64,000 bases of DNA from Propionivibrio limicola (lineage in GTDB: Bacteria; Pseudomonadota; Gammaproteobacteria; Burkholderiales; Rhodocyclaceae), in the NCBI RefSeq assembly GCF_009469695.1, contig NZ_SSSR01000002.1, forward strand, positions 124,001 to 188,000, read 5' to 3'. Position 1 is the stretch's first letter, and each line of letters begins with the position of its first letter. Below, one piece after another: positions 38,275 through 47,261 of the stretch. A program made the position numbers and the translations under genes. The notes beneath the pieces are model-generated. The model was not told the DNA's origin, ran no database searches, and saw only the letters and a program-made list of their open reading frames with translations.

Positions 38275-38952
38275 ATGGCTATTACAGACTGGCCGGTCGG
38301 GGAACGGCCGCGCGAGCGACTGTTGGCGCAAGGGGCGGCGACGCTTTCGGACGCGGAGTTGCTGGCAATTTTTCTGCGCGTTGGCATCAAGGGGAAGAGT
38401 GCGGTTGATTTGGCGCGCGACTTGTTGCGGCACTTCGGGGGATTGAATCGCCTGTTTGCGGCCGGTGAAGCCGAGTTTTCCGCGATTCCCGGGATGGGGC
38501 CGGCGAAATTCACCCAATTGCAAGCCGTTCTGGAAATGTCGCGGCGTGCGCTCGCCGAAACAATGAAAGGAGCGGATGCCTTCTCGTCGCCGACCGTTGT
38601 GCGCGACTATTTGCGGTTGCATCTCTCCGGGTTGTCGCATGAAGTGTTTTTTGCGCTCTGGGTGAATACGCAAAATCAGCTGATCGCTTCAGAGGAACTG
38701 TTTTGTGGCTCGTTGTCGCAAACGAGTGTCTACCCGCGCGAGGTCGTGAAAAAAGCATTGACGCATAATGCGGCGGCCGTTGTGTTTGCCCATAACCATC
38801 CATCCGGTGTATGCGAACCCTCCGCTGCTGACGAGGCGTTGACTCGCGAACTCAAGAAGGCGCTGGCGCTCGTCGATGTGCGGGTGCTTGATCATTTTAT
38901 TGTGGCAGGGCAGCATACGCCCCTTTCTTTTGCTGAGCGTGGTTTGCTGTAG
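38275..38952 (+). CDS. radC: RadC-family JAB1/MPN protein
   Basis: 225 residues. The N-terminal helix-hairpin-helix part contains [13 protein letters not shown], and the C-terminal JAMM metalloprotease-like domain has [14 protein letters not shown] with the Glu in SEELFCGSL. Old assignment to repair is doubtful in the literature, and the biochemical role remains open. The gene order coaBC, radC, rpmB, rpmG is widely conserved. Confidence 0.95.
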   Translation: MAITDWPVGERPRERLLAQGAATLSDAELLAIFLRVGIKGKSAVDLARDLLRHFGGLNRLFAAGEAEFSAIPGMGPAKFTQLQAVLEMSRRALAETMKGADAFSSPTVVRDYLRLHLSGLSHEVFFALWVNTQNQLIASEELFCGSLSQTSVYPREVVKKALTHNAAAVVFAHNHPSGVCEPSAADEALTRELKKALALVDVRVLDHFIVAGQHTPLSFAERGLL

Positions 38953-39193
38953 CAGAACGGATAATCCCATTTCTGAATCGCCCGTGACTTTGTTGGCGTA
39001 GCCTTGCCGTGCTACAGCACTTTCTGCGGCTCGTCTTCGCGCCACAAACAATTTGTAAACGGAATAAGTTCGCATGAGTGGGAAGTGATGAGAGCGGAAT
39101 TGTGGCGGCAGTATCCAAAATCGCTTGAATTGTTTGCAGTGTTTGGGATAAAATCGCCGCCTTTCTCCCCCAAGATTGATTGGAGCAACGATC

Positions 39194-39427
39194 ATGGCAC
39201 GTGTCTGCCAAGTTACGGGCAAAGCCCCGATGGTCGGGAACAATGTTTCCCACGCCAACAACAAAACGAAGCGCCGCTTCCTCCCGAACCTGCAGTACCG
39301 CCGTTTCTGGGTTGAGAGCGAGAACCACTGGGTGCGCCTGCGCGTTTCCAATGCTGGTCTGCGTATTATCGACAAGAAGGGTATCGACGCTGTTCTCGCA
39401 GATTTGCGTGTGCGCGGCGAGATCTGA
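39194..39427 (+). CDS. rpmB: 50S ribosomal protein L28
   Basis: 77 residues, [21 protein letters not shown] then [18 protein letters not shown], a textbook L28. ATG 39194 is the family start. rpmG follows 15 bp downstream in the same unit. The 241-bp gap after radC (38953-39193) probably holds the ribosomal promoter, with no gene seen. Confidence 0.98.
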   Translation: MARVCQVTGKAPMVGNNVSHANNKTKRRFLPNLQYRRFWVESENHWVRLRVSNAGLRIIDKKGIDAVLADLRVRGEI

Positions 39428-39442
39428 TAAGGAATCCTAGTC

Positions 39443-39598
39443 ATGCGTGAAAAGATCAAGCTGGAATCGACCGCCGGAACAGGGCACTTTTATACAACAA
39501 CAAAAAACAAAAAAACGATGCCGGAAAAGATGGAAATCAAGAAATATGATCCGGTAGTACGTAAGCACGTGGCTTACAAGGAAACCAAGCTGAAGTAA
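39443..39598 (+). CDS. rpmG: 50S ribosomal protein L33
   Basis: 51 residues: [20 protein letters not shown], then the [17 protein letters not shown] block and [11 protein letters not shown]. It lacks the CxxC pairs, so it is the zinc-independent type. AGGA lies before the ATG. Confidence 0.98.
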   Translation: MREKIKLESTAGTGHFYTTTKNKKTMPEKMEIKKYDPVVRKHVAYKETKLK

Positions 39599-39611
39599 TC
39601 CTTGGTTTCGC

Positions 39612-39647
39612 AAAAAAAACCTCGCCGTTACGCGAGGTTTTTTTTTG
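39612..39647 (+). terminator. Terminator of rpmB-rpmG
   Basis: AACCTCGC pairs with GCGAGGTT around CGTTA, followed by a long T run. Confidence 0.9.
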
Positions 39648-39668
39648 CCCCCTTGTGTGGGCTGGGAT

Positions 39669-40211
39669 TTAGATTGACGAAGTTGGTGTAAGCGATCTCT
39701 CATGGAAGGAGAACCGGCCGCGCCGGCGATCGGAAAAATAGTCGCGAAGACACAGCGAGACTGTCCTGAAGGCCAGGTCTTTCCAAGGAATCCCCTCTTC
39801 GGGGAAGAGAAGTGTTTCGAGGCTTTCCTCGCCGGCTCCGAAGTCCGGTGTTTTTAGCTGTCCACGGTAGAAAAGATGGACCTGGTTGATGTGCGGAACG
39901 TTGATTAACGAGAAAAGGTCGTCAATCTCAACAATCGCGCAAGCTTCCTCAAGTGTTTCGCGCAAGGCTGCTTCGGTTGTTGATTCGCCGTTTTCCATGA
40001 AGCCGGCTGGAAGCGTCCAGTATCCGTAGCGAGGTTCAATGGCTCGGCGGCAAAGCAGGATTTCGCCGTTCCATTCGGCAATGCAGCCGATGACCAGTTT
40101 CGGATTCATGTAGTGGATTTCGCCACAGCGCTGGCAAACATGACGCAAGTGATTGTCGCCGTCGGGGATGCGGAGTTCTACCTGGGCGCCGCATTTGGTG
40201 CAGTAGTTCAT
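39669..40211 (-). CDS. Nudix hydrolase with N-terminal zinc ribbon
   Basis: 180-residue protein. MNYCTKCGAQVE with CQRCGEIHY forms a four-Cys zinc ribbon; the Nudix box G-x5-E-x7-RE-x2-EE is GFMENGESTTEAALRETLEE. This layout resembles the NudC/ADP-ribose pyrophosphatase-like Nudix group, but the specificity loop is not decisive. ATG 40211 places the ribbon at the start. Convergent with rpmG. Confidence 0.9.
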   Translation of the reverse strand: MNYCTKCGAQVELRIPDGDNHLRHVCQRCGEIHYMNPKLVIGCIAEWNGEILLCRRAIEPRYGYWTLPAGFMENGESTTEAALRETLEEACAIVEIDDLFSLINVPHINQVHLFYRGQLKTPDFGAGEESLETLLFPEEGIPWKDLAFRTVSLCLRDYFSDRRRGRFSFHERSLTPTSSI

Positions 40212-40425
40212 GGTGTAAGTGCGACTGTGCTGTTTGCGTGATTTTATACGATTGAAGTGTATTGGCGGCTCGGGAAGTTTGTCCTGCACACGAAGTGCAA
40301 GGGATTCATGTCGACGTTGTGCATACTACCTGTTTGAGTTTGCCGGCGCGTACCATCCCGTTACAATAGTCGCGTAATCTCGGCTGGATAAATGCGCCTC
40401 GTCCGGTGCGTCGTGGAGGAGTCTA

Positions 40426-41283
40426 ATGTTTCTAATCATTGGCTATGTCATCGTGCTGGCCGCGTCGGTCGGAACCTATTCGGTGCACGGTAGCCTGGCT
40501 GCACTTTGGGTGCCGCTCGAGTACGTGGCTATCGTCGGGTTGACTGTCGGCGGGTTCATCGCCGGCAACGATATCAAGGTCATCAAAGCTACCGTTGGCG
40601 CCCTTCCCAGTATTTTCAAGGGGTCCAAGTACAACCGAGCGCTCTATGTTGATTTGCTTGCGATGCTCTTCGAAGTCCTCTCGAAAGTGCGCAAGGAAGG
40701 TTTGATGTCGATTGAGAACGACGTGGAAAATCCCCACGACAGTCCGATCTTCAGCAAGTACCCGTCAATTTCGCATGATCATCATGTGATGGAGTTCATT
40801 ACCGATTATCTCCGCATGATGGTGGGGGGCAATCTCAATGCCTTGGAGATCGAAAATCTGATGGACATTGAGATCGAGACACATCATCACGAAGTGGAGG
40901 TCCCTGGGCATGTCATGGCTAAAACAGGGGACGCTACGCCGGCCTTCGGTATCGTAGTGGCTGTTATGGGGGTGGTTAACGTCATGGGGTCGGTGGGCGA
41001 GCCGCCGGCTGTTCTCGGGAAAATGATCGGCGGCGCGCTGGTCGGGACCTTTCTCGGTATTCTGATCTCCTATGGCTTTATTTCGCCGATTGCGTCGCTG
41101 CTGGAGCAGAAGGCCCATGAGGGCTCAAAGATTTACCAAGTGATCAAGGTTGTTTTGCTGGCGTCGATGTCGGGGTATGCGCCTCAGGTGGCGGTCGAGT
41201 TCGGGCGCAAGGTTCTCTTTTCCAACGACAGGCCGACATTTGCTGAGCTTGAGGAAGAGCTTAAGTCACGCAAGGGGAAATGA
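40426..41283 (+). CDS. motA: Flagellar motor stator protein MotA
   Basis: 285-residue proton channel stator with four helices (residues about 1-20, 33-52, 168-190, 205-225) and the proline-bearing GEPPAVLGKM segment near helix 3. Ribosome site GGAGG lies before the ATG. A possible sigma-70 box pair (TTGCCG and TACAAT near 40370) lies upstream in the 214-bp spacer; no convincing FliA site was found. It opens the motility cluster. Confidence 0.95.
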   Translation: MFLIIGYVIVLAASVGTYSVHGSLAALWVPLEYVAIVGLTVGGFIAGNDIKVIKATVGALPSIFKGSKYNRALYVDLLAMLFEVLSKVRKEGLMSIENDVENPHDSPIFSKYPSISHDHHVMEFITDYLRMMVGGNLNALEIENLMDIEIETHHHEVEVPGHVMAKTGDATPAFGIVVAVMGVVNVMGSVGEPPAVLGKMIGGALVGTFLGILISYGFISPIASLLEQKAHEGSKIYQVIKVVLLASMSGYAPQVAVEFGRKVLFSNDRPTFAELEEELKSRKGK

Positions 41284-41310
41284 CCGTTTGAGTCGCCAAG
41301 GAGAGTTTGA

Positions 41311-42264
41311 GTGAGCGAAGAAGTTCGCCCTATCGTCGTCAAGCGCATCAAGAAAGTCGCGGGCGGCCACCATGGTGGCGCCTGGAAGATCGCCTATGCC
41401 GATTTTGTAACGGCAATGATGGCGTTTTTTCTGCTGATGTGGTTGTTGGGTTCAACGGCGAACGGCGATCTGAAGGGTATTGCCGATTATTTTCAAAATC
41501 CGCTCAAGGTTGGCATGCAGGGCGGTTCCGGGGCTGGTGACGCAACGAGTGTCCTGAAAGGGGGGGGGAAGGACCTTACGAGCAGCGCTGGTCAGGTCAA
41601 GGATGGAGATGTCCCGTCAAAGAAAAAAAGCCCGCCCCTTCGAGAATCCAGTTCCGGAGAGGTGCGCAAGGAATTCGAACGGCGTGAGCGGGCGGCTCTT
41701 GGACTGCTTAAGCAGAATATCGAGAAGCTCATCGAGCTTAATCCAGCGCTCAAACAGTTCCGGAACCAGTTGCTGCTGGATGTGACCTCCGAAGGTTTGC
41801 GAATCCAGATTATTGATGAAAAGAACCGCCCGATGTTCGATACGAGCAGTGCGGAACTCAAGCCTTATTCAAGGCTGATTCTTCGTGAAATCGGAAAAGC
41901 GTTGAATGAGGTTCCGAACAAGGTGAGTTTTTCGGGGCACACCGACGCAGCCCAGTTTGCCGGGGGGGAGAAGGGTTTCTCCAACTGGGAGCTCTCTGCC
42001 AATCGGGCAAATACATCGCGCCGCGAGATGATTGCAGGGGGGATGGATGAAAACAAGGTGCTGCGTGTGGTTGGTCTGGCGTCAACCGTGCTTTTTGATC
42101 GAAACGATCCTCTGAGTCCGGCGAATCGCCGCATCAATATTGTTGTGCTGAACAAACGAACTGAAGAGGCGCTGCTGCAGGAGGATGGCAATGCCACGCT
42201 GGATGTCGGCGGCGACGTCGAGGCCGGGGATATGTTTTCGTCCGCGGTGCAAGGCAAACCGTAG
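41311..42264 (+). CDS. motB: Flagellar motor stator protein MotB
   Basis: 317 residues. The single membrane helix carries the proton-accepting Asp in YADFVTAMMAFFLLMWLLGS. The C-terminal OmpA-like peptidoglycan-binding domain (about 165-300) contains SFSGHTDAAQF and NWELSANRANTSR. Starts at GTG 41311, 27 bp after motA. A nine-G tract at 41560-41568 encodes three Gly in the plug/linker; a slip would truncate the protein. Pairs with MotA as one of two stator sets here. Confidence 0.95.
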   Translation: MSEEVRPIVVKRIKKVAGGHHGGAWKIAYADFVTAMMAFFLLMWLLGSTANGDLKGIADYFQNPLKVGMQGGSGAGDATSVLKGGGKDLTSSAGQVKDGDVPSKKKSPPLRESSSGEVRKEFERRERAALGLLKQNIEKLIELNPALKQFRNQLLLDVTSEGLRIQIIDEKNRPMFDTSSAELKPYSRLILREIGKALNEVPNKVSFSGHTDAAQFAGGEKGFSNWELSANRANTSRREMIAGGMDENKVLRVVGLASTVLFDRNDPLSPANRRINIVVLNKRTEEALLQEDGNATLDVGGDVEAGDMFSSAVQGKP

Positions 42265-42335
42265 CGGGCTGAAGAATTGGCAGTCTGTTTTCAAGCTGGT
42301 TGTTCCCCTGTGTATGCAGGATATGGAGGTGATGT

Positions 42336-43229
42336 GTGATCGAGCGTAAACCGCTTTCAACGCTGTCTGCCCTCTCGGACAAGGCTGCGGGGGGCCGGGA
42401 AGGTTCTGATCGGGAGTTCGTCTTTACGATGGCGGATTTCGAGCGCGTGCGTAAATTGATTTACGAGCATGCAGGAATCTCGCTCTCGGTTGCCAAGCAG
42501 GACATGGTGTATAGCCGTCTGGCTCGTCGGCTGCGCGAAACTGGCAAGCGTTCGTTTGGCGAATACCTCGCCTTGCTTGAGCGCGGAGATAAAAGTGAAT
42601 GGGAAAAGTTCGTCAATTCGCTGACGACCAATCTAACGTCTTTTTTTCGTGAGCCTCATCATTTCCCGATTCTTGCGGACCACCTGAAGAAAATGCAGGG
42701 GCGACCATCGATCAAAATCTGGTGTTGTGCCTCGTCAACCGGCGAGGAGCCTTACAGTATCGCCATGACGGCCGTGGAGGCGTTTAACACCTTTACGCCG
42801 CCAGTGACCATTGTAGCCACCGACCTTGATACCAATGTCCTGGCAACCGCCGCGAAGGGTGTTTATTCGAAAGAGCGGATCGACAAATTGTCGCCTGAGC
42901 GATTGAGCCGTTTTTTTGTGCGGAGCGGTGCAGGGCCGGATGGAGTGTTTGCCGTTCGTCCGGAGTTACGTCGATTGGTGACCTTCCAGCGCCTCAATCT
43001 GCTGGAGGCGAGTTGGTTTGTGCGAGGGCCGATTGACGCTTTGTTTTGCCGGAACGTTATGATTTATTTCGATAAACCGACGCAGCACAAGATACTCAAG
43101 CGGTTTGCGCCGCTGATGAGTGAGGATGGGTTGCTTTTTGCCGGTCACTCGGAGAGCTTTCTGCATGCGGCGGATTTATTCCGTTCACTTGGGAAGACGG
43201 TGTATGCACCCGTGGCCCGGGGGCGCTGA
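42336..43229 (+). CDS. cheR: Chemotaxis protein methyltransferase CheR
   Basis: 297-residue SAM-dependent glutamate methyltransferase for chemoreceptors. The N-terminal helical domain ([17 protein letters not shown]) precedes the Rossmann core with [14 protein letters not shown] and [10 protein letters not shown]. Starts at GTG 42336 after GGAGG. Its stop is 1 bp before the cheB ATG. Confidence 0.96.
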   Translation: MIERKPLSTLSALSDKAAGGREGSDREFVFTMADFERVRKLIYEHAGISLSVAKQDMVYSRLARRLRETGKRSFGEYLALLERGDKSEWEKFVNSLTTNLTSFFREPHHFPILADHLKKMQGRPSIKIWCCASSTGEEPYSIAMTAVEAFNTFTPPVTIVATDLDTNVLATAAKGVYSKERIDKLSPERLSRFFVRSGAGPDGVFAVRPELRRLVTFQRLNLLEASWFVRGPIDALFCRNVMIYFDKPTQHKILKRFAPLMSEDGLLFAGHSESFLHAADLFRSLGKTVYAPVARGR

Positions 43230-43230
43230 T

Positions 43231-43842
43231 ATGGACAAGGCGTCTTTCATTCGTCCGGCGACGAATGGCGGCAAAATCATTTTTATTGGTGCGTCGACGG
43301 GGGGGACTGAGGCCGTCAAGACGTTCCTGTTGGGCGTTCCCGCCAACTATCCGCCCATACTCATCGTCCAGCATATGCCCGAAACATTCACGGGGTCGTT
43401 TGCCGCACGTCTCGATGGTCTTTGCCTGCCCCGTGTGATCGAAGCCCAAGGCGGCGAATCGGTGGAATCCGGCACGGTATACATTGCTCCGGGGCATTCG
43501 CACATGAAGATCAGGCGAAGCCCGGCGGGATATGCTATTGAATTGTGCAAGACGCCGCCGGTAAATCGGCACCGTCCGTCGGTTGACGTTCTGTTTGATT
43601 CAGCCGCCGATGTTGTCAGGCATAACGCCATCGGCGTGATCATGACCGGCATGGGTAAGGATGGGGCGCATGGTCTGTTGCGCATGCGTCAGTCTGGCGC
43701 AAGAACATTTGGTCAGGATGAAGCATCCTGTGTCGTTTACGGGATGCCCCGCGAGGCGGCGATGATCGGAGCGGTGGAGGATGTGGTGCCTCTAGGGGAT
43801 CTTTCAAAACGGGTTGCGTCTGCTTTGGGGCGGTGTGCCTGA
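43231..43842 (+). CDS. Chemotaxis methylesterase CheB catalytic domain without receiver
   Basis: 203 residues: only the esterase/deamidase domain of CheB. The catalytic triad is Ser22 in GASTGG, His48 in VQHMPETF and Asp in MTGMGKDGA. The usual N-terminal receiver (about 120 residues) with linker is missing, and cheR ends 1 bp earlier, so it cannot be a missed 5' part. In family terms it should remove methyl groups from chemoreceptors, but control by CheA phosphorylation would be lost unless another protein supplies it. The gene is intact; a seven-G tract lies at 43299-43305. Confidence 0.88.
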   Translation: MDKASFIRPATNGGKIIFIGASTGGTEAVKTFLLGVPANYPPILIVQHMPETFTGSFAARLDGLCLPRVIEAQGGESVESGTVYIAPGHSHMKIRRSPAGYAIELCKTPPVNRHRPSVDVLFDSAADVVRHNAIGVIMTGMGKDGAHGLLRMRQSGARTFGQDEASCVVYGMPREAAMIGAVEDVVPLGDLSKRVASALGRCA

Positions 43843-44013
43843 CGAATTTTCCTCTTTCGCAAATTTGCGTGCGTTGGTCGAGCGTTCGGCTAATCGGGTC
43901 GGGAGCAAAAATGCGGATGTCGATGTGAGGGGTATCGGGTTCTGGTGAAATAGGGATTGTTCGATTAAGATGCCCTTCGCAGGATAATAAAGGGGTTTTC
44001 CAAGGGAGCAGGC

Positions 44014-44991
44014 ATGTCAGAGTTGCTAAAAAGTATTGATGCGCGTACGAAACTCGCCGGAACCAACAAGTTAGAGATCTTGCTTTTTACTCTGGGTGTC
44101 AACTCGGCAACTGGACGGCGGGAGACTTTCGGCATCAATGTTTTCAAGGTTCGTGAAGTGATGCGAACTCCGCCAATTACGGCCGCGCCAGAAATGCCTC
44201 CGTCAGTAGAGGGGATGGTGAGTCTGCGTGGCGCTTTGGTTCCAGTGGTCGATCTGGCGCGATATGCTGGTGTAAATACCGAGACACCAAGATCGATCAT
44301 GATCGTCACGGAGTATGCCGGGCATACGCAGGGTTTTCTGGTTGAGGGGGTCGATACCATTCTCCGGCTCGACTGGAGTCAAATGAGAGTTCCCCCGGAG
44401 ATGCTGATGGCCGAAATGGGCGGGTTGGTCACTGCGGTGACGGAGCTGCAGGATGGCCGCCTCGTGATGATGATGGATGTCGAAAAGGTGTTGTCGGAAA
44501 CGACAAGCTACGACGAAGAGATCGTTTATCGAAGTATCAAGCCTCTGAATAATCAGTCGTTAACGGTGTTCTTTGCGGATGATTCTGTTGTCGCACGTAA
44601 GCAAATACAGCGAACGCTTGAGGCGATGAGAGTGAAATACATCGAGGCGATCAATGGCCGCGATGCTTGGAAGGAATTGGAAAAAATTGCCGGTTATGCA
44701 CAGGCCTCTGGGCAGCAGGTGACGGATTTTGTCAGCCTCGTGCTTACTGATATCGAAATGCCGGAGATGGATGGCTATATCCTGACCAAGAAGATCAAGT
44801 CAGATCCACGCTTTGCGGGGGTCCCTGTTATTATGCATTCGTCACTCTCTGGGATGTCCAATCAGCATTTGGGTAAGTCGGTTGGCGTGGATGAATATGT
44901 TCCAAAGTTCGAACCGCAAAAGCTATCGGAGGTGCTGACGCGTCTTTTGACGGGCGGTGAGCGCCTGTCGATTTCCGAGCAAAAACAATAG
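44014..44991 (+). CDS. cheV: Chemotaxis protein CheV (first copy)
   Basis: 325 residues. A CheW-like coupling domain (about 15-165) is followed by a response-regulator domain (about 185-315), with acidic pocket FADDSVVARKQ and phospho-acceptor Asp in LTDIEMPEMDG. It acts as a scaffold between receptors and CheA and can be a phosphate sink. Ribosome site AAGGGAG before the ATG. The 171-bp gap after cheB contains no gene. Confidence 0.93.
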   Translation: MSELLKSIDARTKLAGTNKLEILLFTLGVNSATGRRETFGINVFKVREVMRTPPITAAPEMPPSVEGMVSLRGALVPVVDLARYAGVNTETPRSIMIVTEYAGHTQGFLVEGVDTILRLDWSQMRVPPEMLMAEMGGLVTAVTELQDGRLVMMMDVEKVLSETTSYDEEIVYRSIKPLNNQSLTVFFADDSVVARKQIQRTLEAMRVKYIEAINGRDAWKELEKIAGYAQASGQQVTDFVSLVLTDIEMPEMDGYILTKKIKSDPRFAGVPVIMHSSLSGMSNQHLGKSVGVDEYVPKFEPQKLSEVLTRLLTGGERLSISEQKQ

Positions 44992-45009
44992 TCGGTGTGG
45001 AGCAAGACG

Positions 45010-45954
45010 ATGGCAACGAATTTGGTGGAAAACAACAGTCTGCTCGATAGCGTTGATGCACGAACGCGTCTTGCCGGGTCCAATAAAATGGAGATACTCC
45101 TTTTTTCGCTGGGGACCCGAGAAACCTTCGGAATCAACGTGTTCAAAGTGCGTGAGGTTGGTAAGGCTCCGCACATCACCAAGACACCGAATATGCCCCA
45201 TGGTGTTGAGGGACTGGTGTCGCTGCGCGGGAATGTCATTCCCGTTCTCTCCCTCGTCAGCTTTCTTGACTTACAGGATCCGCCCAAGGAGCCAGGCAAA
45301 ACGATGATGGTGGCTGAGTACTCCAAACGCACGTTGGGGTTTCTTGTGCATGAGGTGGACCGCATTATCCGGGTTGATTGGGAAAAGGTCCGGGCGCCTG
45401 AGAGTGTGCTTTCCTCGAATCAAGGCCTGATTACGGCAATTACGGAGTTGGACAACGGCACGCTGGTTTCGCTGCTCGACGTCGAACAGATACTTGCCAA
45501 TGCGTTTGGCGAGGCGATCATTGTCGATATTCCTCCGGCTCAGGTGGCAGAGGATACAGGCGTCTTTTTCGTCGATGATTCGGTTGTGGCTCGTCGGAAA
45601 ATTGCCGAAGTCTTCGACAAACTCGGCGTCAAGCATAAACATGCGACGAACGGTGTCGAGGCTTTGGGCCGCCTTCAAGGGCTTGCAGCACATGCCAAGC
45701 AAACGAATTCCCCGCTGCGTAATGACATACGGCTCATTCTTGTGGATGCCGAAATGCCCGAAATGGATGGCTACGTGCTGACCAAGCACATCAAGTCCGA
45801 CTCCCGTTTCGATGGAATTCCCGTCGTGATGCACTCGTCGCTATCATCCGAGGCCAACCGGGCGATGGGGCAGGCTGTGGGCGTGGACGCCTATGTTGCG
45901 AAATTTGATGCTGAAGGTCTGGCTGAGACACTCCGCCCGATGCTTGAGCGATAA
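45010..45954 (+). CDS. cheV: Chemotaxis protein CheV (second copy)
   Basis: 314 residues with the same two domains: CheW-like to about 160 and receiver from about 180, FVDDSVVARRK and the phospho-Asp in LVDAEMPEMDG. ATG 45010 is chosen because GGAG lies 8 bp ahead; a GTG at 44995 is possible. Tandem with the first copy (18-bp gap) and clearly paralogous; the receptor partners may differ. Confidence 0.93.
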   Translation: MATNLVENNSLLDSVDARTRLAGSNKMEILLFSLGTRETFGINVFKVREVGKAPHITKTPNMPHGVEGLVSLRGNVIPVLSLVSFLDLQDPPKEPGKTMMVAEYSKRTLGFLVHEVDRIIRVDWEKVRAPESVLSSNQGLITAITELDNGTLVSLLDVEQILANAFGEAIIVDIPPAQVAEDTGVFFVDDSVVARRKIAEVFDKLGVKHKHATNGVEALGRLQGLAAHAKQTNSPLRNDIRLILVDAEMPEMDGYVLTKHIKSDSRFDGIPVVMHSSLSSEANRAMGQAVGVDAYVAKFDAEGLAETLRPMLER

Positions 45955-45975
45955 GAAGAAATCAGGAGTGATTGA

Positions 45976-46365
45976 ATGGCTGATCCGAAGTTGAGAATTC
46001 TGGTGGTTGACGATTTTTCGACGATGCGCCGCATCGTCCGGAATCTCCTCAAGGAACTTGGTTTCACGAATGTTGATGAGGCCGAGGACGGAGCGATTGC
46101 CTTGCAAAAGCTGCAGGCTGGCGGCTTCGAGTTTGTCGTAACGGACTGGAATATGCCGAATATGGACGGATTGCAGCTGTTGCAAACGATCCGTTCTACT
46201 CCTGCGCTTGCTCATCTGCCTGTGCTGATGATTACGGCAGAAGCCAAGAAGGAAAATATCATCGCCGCCGCGCAAGCTGGAGCAAGTGGCTATATCGTCA
46301 AGCCTTTTACTGCGGCGACGTTGTCCGAAAAGCTTCAGAAGATTTTCGACAAGATGGGTGGCTGA
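45976..46365 (+). CDS. cheY: Chemotaxis response regulator CheY
   Basis: 129-residue single receiver that switches flagellar rotation when phosphorylated. Acid pocket [10 protein letters not shown], phospho-Asp in [11 protein letters not shown], Thr in MITAEA and Lys in VKPF are all present. The cheZ ATG starts 1 bp after its stop. Confidence 0.97.
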   Translation: MADPKLRILVVDDFSTMRRIVRNLLKELGFTNVDEAEDGAIALQKLQAGGFEFVVTDWNMPNMDGLQLLQTIRSTPALAHLPVLMITAEAKKENIIAAAQAGASGYIVKPFTAATLSEKLQKIFDKMGG

Positions 46366-46366
46366 G

Positions 46367-47251
46367 ATGAGTGACATTAATTCATCTGGTGACTCAAGCG
46401 AGCTCGAAGCGCTATTTGAAAGCATTGCGGCCGGTGCCGGGTTTCATCCTGTTCAGCCGGCGCCAGTAAAGTCGTCGCTCATGCAACAGGCGCGAGAGAG
46501 TGATGCCCTTGTTGAGGATTCGCAGGAGTTGCAGAGCCTGTTCGATTCCATCGTCGGTGAAATAGACAGCCGATCGACAGGGACGGGGGGGGACTCGTTT
46601 GGCAGCGGGGGCGGTGCGTCGGAGTTGGCCGAGGATTGGCCCGTCCAGGAAAAGGTCTTCCAGCAGGTTGGACAAATGGCGAGGCAGTTGCATGACACCC
46701 TCTCCGCACTGGGTTACGACAAGCTGATTGAGAAGACGGTCAGCGCTATCCCCGATGCCAGGGATCGGTTGGCGTATATCTCGAATCTCACCGAGCAGGC
46801 GGCGTGCAAGGTGTTGAATGCGACAGATGTTGCCAATCCCCTGCAGGATCAGATTGAGCAAGATGCAGCCCTGTTGGGTGGAAAGTGGGATGCCCTTTTC
46901 GCCAATCGTATGAGCGTCGATGAATTCAAGTTGCTGGCAGTCGAGACGCGTGAATTCCTCAAATATTCCGTGCCGCAGCGGACTACGGAAACCAAGACGC
47001 AACTGATGGAAATCATGATGGCGCAGGATTTTCAGGATTTGACAGGGCAGGTGATCAAGAAGGTAGTCTCGCTGGCGCATGATCTTGAGTCGCAACTCAT
47101 GAATATCCTTATTCAAACGATGCCCGGTGAACGGCGCACAGAATCTGTCAATTCCCTGCTTAACGGACCTGTTATTAACGCCGATGGGCGTTCGGATGTC
47201 GTTGTAAGTCAGCAGCAGGTCGATGATTTGCTCGATAGTCTGGGATTCTAG
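46367..47251 (+). CDS. cheZ: CheY-P phosphatase CheZ
   Basis: 294 residues. The long helical hairpin includes the catalytic segment MAQDFQDLTGQVIKKVV (Asp and Gln), and the C-terminal peptide VDDLLDSLGF docks CheY. The N-terminal third (about 80 residues) is longer and looser than in E. coli CheZ (214 residues). An eight-G tract at 46575-46582 lies in this N-terminal region. Confidence 0.95.
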   Translation: MSDINSSGDSSELEALFESIAAGAGFHPVQPAPVKSSLMQQARESDALVEDSQELQSLFDSIVGEIDSRSTGTGGDSFGSGGGASELAEDWPVQEKVFQQVGQMARQLHDTLSALGYDKLIEKTVSAIPDARDRLAYISNLTEQAACKVLNATDVANPLQDQIEQDAALLGGKWDALFANRMSVDEFKLLAVETREFLKYSVPQRTTETKTQLMEIMMAQDFQDLTGQVIKKVVSLAHDLESQLMNILIQTMPGERRTESVNSLLNGPVINADGRSDVVVSQQQVDDLLDSLGF

Positions 47252-47261
47252 GAGTTTCAAC

